Assembly: GCA_963932465.1 (NCBI GenBank)
Contig: OZ010788.1
Location: 673,776,484 to 673,840,483 of the forward strand
Length of the DNA: 64,000 nucleotides
DNA from: Maratus speciosus
Taxonomy: Eukaryota > Arthropoda > Arachnida > Araneae > Salticidae
Direction of reading: 5' to 3'
A model generated the notes under the pieces. That model ran no database searches, was not told the DNA's origin, and worked only from the letters and a program-made list of their open reading frames with translations. Shown piece after piece: positions 57,544 to 64,000 of this stretch; within the stretch, counting starts at the first letter, position 1, and every line of letters starts with the position of its first letter. The translations under genes and the position numbers were made by a program.

Positions 57544-60235
57544 GTATTGTTGAAAAAATAAGTAAATTCTATCTTCCCGATTTTAAAATTAAAATGCTTA
57601 TGACATTAGTTTATTTTTCATCTTGTATCAATTCAAACACTTTATCCACATTTTATCCACCAATATAGTTGCGGATTTATGGGTTAACGCCTTAAAAGCC
57701 TGTGTTCGGCAAAATTTTAAATTTGCAAAAGCACAAACTGGCTTTTATTCGCCATGATTGTTTTACTTTATAGTTTTAATGTTGGAGGAAATTGAATGCA
57801 GCATACAGTAATTTCGATTATTTCGAACGATACTATAATTATTAATGATTATTTAAAATTCGAATATGAATCTAATTACTTAAATTAGCTATCACGGTCA
57901 AATTTTTTGGAGACAAATTTAAAATATTTACTCGTATTAATGGTGAATAATCTAATTAAAAAGAATGTTTCTTTAACACTAGATATGCCAGCTGCACAAA
58001 ATGGCCAGCTTAAAAATTTTCTCATTAAAATTTTTACTTTCAATTAAATTAACCCTCTCGCTGCTTAATTGTTTTGTCAAAATAGCTTCAAAAATTGTGT
58101 ATTTAAGAATGCTTATTCTTTTGGCACCGGTTTTTCAAAACAAAAATTTTTGTCTAATTTAATCGGGAGAATGCTCCGAATAAATAAGACAAAATTTACA
58201 ATAAAAAAATAACTGGTGGGAATAAGCAAGGAGGGTTAATTAGACGAAAAAATGCATCCCAGAGGAAGTCTCAGATTCATCAGCGAGAGCGTTAAAACAT
58301 CTTTATAAGATTAAGAAGATTCTTATTCATATGTATCTGACAACAATTGTCAAAGGTTTTGTTTATTGACTCAATTTCCTTTGAGTTAGATATGAGGGGT
58401 TCATAACCAAGTCTATTTTCAAAGGGAAAAAAAGAGATAGTCCAGTGAATCAAGCTTGTTTTCACATACTTTCTCATATATGACATCTGTTTAGACACTT
58501 GGTTCTGTAGGAGTGAATAAAACAGATTTAATGCTTTTTCTAAAATGCACTATATCATTTGTTTTCAAAATTGACTTGGTCTACTGTGTTTGTGAGCACC
58601 TCATATGTAGTCGACTTAACCGGTTGGTGTTTTCAGTGCAACTGTTTATAATTTTACAGAAGTTAAATTCTATTATTATCTTTTATCATATCTTGTGTAT
58701 AAAATTTTAAATGAAATACATATATATATATTTATATATATAAAGTACGTATTTTAATTGTTAACCTAACTAAAGAATATTCTAAATTTTCTCTCTTAAA
58801 TTTCACCATTTCCCCCTCAAAATATCATTATTTCCTTTCAATAATCTAATCGCATTTAGGCGTCTTTATTTCACTTTGGCTTTGCGCCAGTAAAATTTTT
58901 TTCCTGTTTAAAATCTTTTTCAAAAATCTTTTATTTTTTCCTTCGAATTTTTCTTTTGGATTATTCCAAAATGGTGCTTTTGCGCCAAAGAAATAACCGT
59001 ATCACAACGATTTGTTCAATCTGCAATTTGCGTTTTCTAATTAGCCAATCGCCTTTTCATAATGGAATAACTGAATCCACGCGCGCTCACTATTAAACTT
59101 TTCAGGCCTAGCTCAGAAGAACTTTTTTTTTTTTTCTGAGAAATTGTTTGTTAAAAAAGATAACTGCCACACCAGAAGAAGAATGCCGTTAGATTTTATG
59201 GAATTTCTGCACTAACATCTTTATAAAATGCTCTACAAAGTAAACTGAAGTAAACAAAGTAAACTCCATTATTTTGAGTAATGAGTATGTAATAAACAAG
59301 TTAAGCTACAAGTATGTCATTTTTATGAAAAAACCCATCTTTTTCGACACATGCTGTAATTATTCTGATTCATTCGGGCTTATGAGAGGAATTATTGCAC
59401 TGCTTTTGATTGACCGATCATTCTAATGACGATACGCTGCTATTTTTAATTTATACAATTTGTGTTTATAATTCCTCTCCAGCATGAGTAAATTTTTGAT
59501 CGATCGAGTGTACCAATATTTATTCAGTATGCTGTAAAAAGAAGGGAGCAATATTACACTTAATTTGAGTTTATGAAAAGCCAGATGAGGTTTAAAAATG
59601 CCCTATTTTTGGTGTTTACACCGAATTAAGTGTTATCATATATTCGAAATTATCTTTCAAACCAATCATACACTCAAAATAGTTCTAAGTGTACTCCTTA
59701 ATAGGAATTATGCAAACCATACACCAATATGAGTGTAACAATTTACGATTTGCTTCGTTTTGAGATAAGAATCCCTGACTTTAGCAGGTGACAAGGATAG
59801 GCGCCATTCATTCTAAACGATGTAATGATCATTAGATTGAAATTAACATTTAAGTATCTGATAGATGATAAAGATAGGAACATAAGGTAAGGAAAGAAAT
59901 TATTCTTTATAGATTTTTAAAAAGTACTAAAAAGTGTTTGTTATAATGCATTTCAAAAAATAAACTCATACTTTTAAACGGCGGTTGAATTTAACGTGAG
60001 GTAATGCCTGTTGTATACTGTTACAGTCATTTTTTTAATCCAGTTTTGTTTATTTGTTTGCCATCTTATGTTATGCATCCTAATTTTTAAATAAGTTTGT
60101 TTTGCTAATTGTATATTTAAATTACTCTCTTTTAAAAATTAGAACTCCCAAAAGATTATATTGTTAAGAAAGCATGATTATTTATCATTGATCCAAGTGT
60201 GAAAGTTGTCCTTGAAAGTGCGATTTTTGTTTAAA
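57544..60235. other. Intronic/intergenic, apart from one MITE
   Basis: AT-rich sequence with no further FReD exon. The TTAA MITE at 58053 is the only clear element. GAGTGTA/TACACT motifs recur at 59560-59750, without clear ends. Confidence 0.5.
58053..58235. mobile_element. TTAA-flanked MITE (piggyBac-like), copy 2
   Basis: TTAA lies at 58049-58052 and 58236-58239. The ends are CCCTCTCGCTGCTTAATTG and, inverted, CCCTCCTTGCTTATTCCCAC. Read in reverse it aligns with 26818-27017 through GACTTATTTAATCAGAGCAT and TTCCCGATT-like blocks. Confidence 0.8.
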
Positions 60236-61197
60236 AATACTATAGGCTTGCAAAAAGAAACAACGTGTACAGTTTACATTAACAAACTTATTAAAAGAAA
60301 ACATTTTCGTTCTTTGAAGCACATCTGGTCAATATAACAAATACTTAAAGCTTTGTTTATTTTATTTTATTTTACTTTTATTTTCATTTAGTTAAAAATT
60401 TCCACTATACTCGCTTCCTTGATCAAAAGCATACTTTTTACAAATTTTTTAAGACGTATAATTTAATTTAAAAGAATTTTACGAATATTTTCTGCATTTT
60501 TATTCATCTCCCTACAGTAAAAAGACAAATAATTAGAAATCGATCAAACCAATATAACCAATATACTATAAGCTTGCAAAAAGAAACAACGTGTACAAGT
60601 TACATTAACAAATTTATTAAAAGAAAACATTTTCGTCCTTTGAAGCACGTTCAATATAACAAATACTTAAAGCTTTGTTTATTTTATTTTATTTTACTTT
60701 TTTCATTTAGTTAAAAATTTCTCACTATACTCGCTTCCTTGATCAAGGGCATACATTTTACAAATTTTTTAAGACGTATAATTTAATTTAAAAGAATTTT
60801 ACGAATATTTTCTGCATTTTTATTCATCTCCCTACAGTAAAAAGACAAATAATTAGAAATCGATCAAACCAATATAACCAATATATTATAAGCTTGCAAA
60901 AAGAAACAACGTGTACAAGTTACATTAACAAATTTATTAAAAGAAAACATTTTCGTTCTTTGAAGCACGTTCAATATAACAAATACTCAAAGCTTTGTTT
61001 ATTTTATTTTATTTTACTTTTTTCATTTAGTTAAAAATTTCTCACTATACTCGCTTCCTTGATCAAGGGCATACATTTTACAAATTTTTTAAGACGTATA
61101 ATTTAATTTAAAAGAATTTTACGAATATTTTCTGCATTTTTATTCATCTCCCTACAGTAAAAAGACAAATAATTAGAAATCGATCAAACCAATATAG
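60236..61197 (+). repeat. Three nearly identical 320-bp tandem units
   Basis: GCTTGCAAAAAGAAACAACG recurs at 60246, 60572 and 60892, so the period is 320-326 bp. Units 2 and 3 differ at very few positions. Unit 1 has small differences (for example TCTGG in CACATCTGGTCAATATAAC). The array ends at CGATCAAACCAATAT near 61197. Unrelated in sequence to the R3 units despite the similar period. Confidence 0.9.
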
Positions 61198-61849
61198 CGA
61201 GAGAATTTTTTTGAAGATTAAAAAATGAATGTTCTCGTCAGGCAAAAGTTATTAAAATTATATAATTAATTCAGAAATAGCTAAGTATATTTATTGAATG
61301 AGAGTTAAGAAAACTAGAAATTTTTATTTAAACATATTATTTTTGTTATAGAATTATAAAACGCGTGTCCATGACGTTTGACCGTTCTTTAACAAAACAC
61401 ATTTTCATCAAGAATTTTTTATTAGATGCTTTTCAGCTTATTTGGACGAATTATTAACAACTTGTGAAAACTTCATAATTTTTATTTTATCTTTTAAACG
61501 TTGTTACGGAAAGGGTTAAAACATGAGATTGTGATACTCCAAATTTGTGGAGTATCAGAAATTCCAAAGACTCCAAATGTGTGTTTATTAAATTGGTAAA
61601 AAGAAAAATAATTGAAATGATCATGGGCGCCCACTTGATTACATTTCTCAGCCCTTTCGGTGGGGAGGGGGAGGTGCTAAGTAAGTATAATTATCTATGC
61701 AAATACACTACCAAAGAAGAACACCAAATAAAACTTAAGATGTATTAAAAATTTGACTATATCAAAATGTAGGGGTTTTCCAGCTCCACCAGGCCCTCCC
61801 CCTATGTGGGCACTCATAAAAATATCATATTGAAATATATTAATATATG
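61198..61849. other. Non-coding stretch, no gene seen
   Basis: It contains a 9-bp stem hairpin GATACTCCA/TGGAGTATC at about 61531-61554 and no exon. Confidence 0.4.
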
Positions 61850-63054
61850 AAATTTCCTTAATTTGAAAAAAATTAAATTTTAAATGAGGTACAAAAAATT
61901 AGAAATTGAAAAAGATTTTTTTCTTATGTGTTTGATATTTATACGAAAATTCCGGAGCATTTTTTGTTTCGTGTACATCTTAAAAATGGCTGAGTTATAG
62001 CACTTTGAATTTCTAGTGTTGCTGACATTTTGAAACGATGTGATTTTTGTCAGGCGGTAACAAGTGTATTTATGAGCCGATTTAAATGTAACTTGGTGTG
62101 TACATAGTACATACCAATGACTCGACCGAGTTCGTTCGCAAACTTCATCCGCCATCTTGCTACAAAATGAAGGCCATTTAAAAATTTTAAAAAAGTTAAA
62201 ATTTTTAAATGGGTACAAAAATATTAGAAATTGAAAAAGATTTTGTTCTTATGTGTTTGACCTTGATACAAACATTTCGGGACATTTTTAGTTTTGCCTA
62301 TATATTAAAAAATGACTGAGTTATAGCACTTTTAATTTCTAGCTTGGTTGACATTTTGAAGTGATTTGATTTTTGTCAAGCGATAACACGCGTATTTATT
62401 AACCGATTTGGATGTGAGAAGGCATGTGCATAGTATATAGCAATGTCTCGACCAAGTTAGCTGGCCAGCTTGTTTAAAAATGGCGGTTATTAATTTTTTT
62501 TAATTTAAATTTAAAATGAGGCACAAAAAATTAGAAACTGATAAAGATTTCTTTCTTAAGTGTTTGACCTTGATACAAGGATTGCGGAACATTTTTTGTT
62601 TCCTCTTTATCTTTAAAAATGGTTGAAATATAGCACTTTGAATTTCTAATGTGGGTGACATTTTGAAAAATCTGATTTTTTGCCTGCAACAGCACTCGTA
62701 TATATCAACCGATTCCAATGTGAGTGAGCATGTGCGCAGGAATTACTAAGGTCTGGACTCAGTTCATTGGTTAGCTTGACCCATCATATTGTTTTAAAAT
62801 GGCGGGCACTTCAAGATAGCGCCGAATTTGGCGACCGAATATAGGTCACTTTAAATAAAACCAGTTTGGATACAGCCGACTAATTTCGCGAAATTCTCAT
62901 TCACATTCAGTATTGACATAAATTAGTACTCAATCTTCTATAATCGGGTTCCACTAATTTGAGCTTCGCATGTTTGAATAGTATAAGCTGACTCTTTAAA
63001 AATAAGGAATACGAAAGTTACCTTTCCTCCGGCACTAGCCGGAAGGACTTTTCT
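61850..63054 (-). repeat. Family R3 copy 3: about three units plus leader, reversed
   Basis: Unit marks (reverse of ATGGCGGATGAAG) lie near 62150, 62466 and 62779, a spacing of about 313-316. The leader is at 62816-63054 and ends TTCCTCCGGCACTAGCCGGA, the hairpin also seen at 16637. It abuts an RTE copy broken in the middle of its ORF, so R3 appears to have inserted into the LINE. Confidence 0.8.
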
Positions 63055-64000
63055 TCTCTTGATTTGGGATCGTTTTTCTTTATTTTAAATTCTCTGCGTT
63101 TATTCATCAATCTTCTTGTTTCTTCTGTTATTTTCTTTGTCTGTTTAACCTGTGCTTCTCCGGATAACTTCTTTGCAATTCCTTGTAGAGTATTGGTTAG
63201 TTTCTTTTTCACTACTATAACTTCTTGCTCTTCTTCTAAAATTGACCGAAATGTTTGGAAACTGTTTTTGTCCCAAATAAAATTCTTCTTTATGTTTCTG
63301 GAGATTTATAATATCGATTGATTTCTTTGAGTGTTGTAAAAGCTTCATTCTTTCCACTTTAGTATTTAACAGCAGATTGCGTCTAACCAACCTGTGATTG
63401 CTCCCTGTTTTGAAGTTACAGAGGGTGCTGAAATCCTGAATAGGATGCTTTTTGTTTGTCAAGATGTAGTCTATTTCACTTGTTAAGCCATTTTCACAAC
63501 GCCTTGCCCATTTTCTTTATGGATTTTTCTTGAAAAATGAATTCATGGTACACATCTGTTCACATTCTGCAGGTTCAATTAATATGTTTCCTCTTTCACT
63601 GCACATCCCATATCCATGATTTCCTACTGATAACTCACCTTTCTTTTTTACCCAATTCTAGCATTCCAGACCCAAATTATTAATTTTATGTAGCATTTTC
63701 CATTTTGATGCATCGAAGCTACTTCTTCATAGAAATCCTCAATTACTTCATCAGTATAGCTTGTTGTTAGTGCCCAAATTTGGGTAATTTGCAGCTTGTA
63801 TCGTCTGGACACTTGTATAACTAACCTTGGAATGCTATCTGATGCACTATCATACTCTACGATGTGATTCTTCCGACTTTTAGGAATCAAAAATCCTGCA
63901 TCGCTTGTTTTTCCATCTTCTATGCCTCTGTAGTATAATACGTTTCCAATGTCAAGATCAGTCTTCTATTCTCCTTTTCTTCTTACTTCACATAATACTA
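63055..64000 (-). pseudogene. RTE endonuclease copy 2, truncated and frameshifted
   Basis: On the minus strand from 64000 it follows the 18.7-kb element from CEVRRKG-level (19157) to NDPKSR (about 20104). It includes VEYDSASD, EDFYEEVASMHQNGKCYIKL, the WNARIG box (damaged as IIWVWNARIG), GSNHRLVR (Asp to Asn) and the KKITEETRRLM linker. Open stretches are 63890-63648, 63462-63145 and 63212-63018, in different frames. The right part runs off the window. The left end is the junction with the R3 leader. The WNARIG text indicates that the family consensus has Asn where copy 1 has Ser. Confidence 0.85.

Overview
This is AT-rich, gene-poor, repeat-dense animal nuclear DNA. The only host-gene sequence I can support is the exons of two secreted fibrinogen-related (FReD) lectins of the tachylectin-5/ficolin type. 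That gene type, the large TE-filled introns and the mix of RTE, Helitron, hAT and TTAA elements suggest an arthropod, most likely a chelicerate such as a spider. That assignment is inference.

Host genes, all on the + strand. The last coding exon of one FReD gene is at 6683-6951, with a polyadenylation signal at 7057; its upstream exons lie left of the window. A second FReD gene has exons at 38550-38698, 39545-39745, 42030-42135 and 57379-57543, with canonical splice sites and matching phases. Its ATG exon is not found and its last exon is probably beyond the right edge. Exon 39545-39745 has one extra G in a G run that breaks the frame, so it is either a pseudogene or a sequencing error. The third intron is 15.2 kb and is almost entirely nested transposons.

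Repeat layout, left to right: 182-1297, remnant of an unusual reverse transcriptase (GIPMGG and YIDD boxes). 2596-6432, TIR element with many GGCCA motifs. 7507-9388, a TIR transposon and its deletion derivative side by side. 12.4-16.5 kb, a SINE-like tRNA fragment and a foldback element with a hAT element in one arm. 16.6-18.7 kb, a leader plus about six 326-bp tandem units, then a dead RTE LINE (18.7-21.9 kb). 22.8-23.1 kb, a mariner-type MITE. 25.5-27.8 kb, two Helitrons of one family, one carrying a TTAA MITE. 30.1-31.9 kb, a Helitron of another family with a helicase remnant. 32.7-33.3 kb, a near-perfect palindrome. 34.6 kb, a hAT MITE. 43-48.5 kb, Helitron-like elements interrupting a tandem array. 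48.6-54.2 kb, an RT-element copy broken by a pogo-like element and by a Helitron that itself contains a Helitron. 55.4-57.1 kb, an uninterrupted copy of that RT element. 60.2-61.2 kb, three 320-bp tandem units. 61.9-64 kb, the 326-bp repeat and an RTE copy again, both reversed.

The most informative feature is the set of nested insertions whose pre-insertion sites can be read from paralogous copies inside the same window. These fix element ends and target duplications at base resolution. All coding capacity of the transposons seen here is broken. Nothing prokaryotic (operons, CRISPR, attachment sites) is present.
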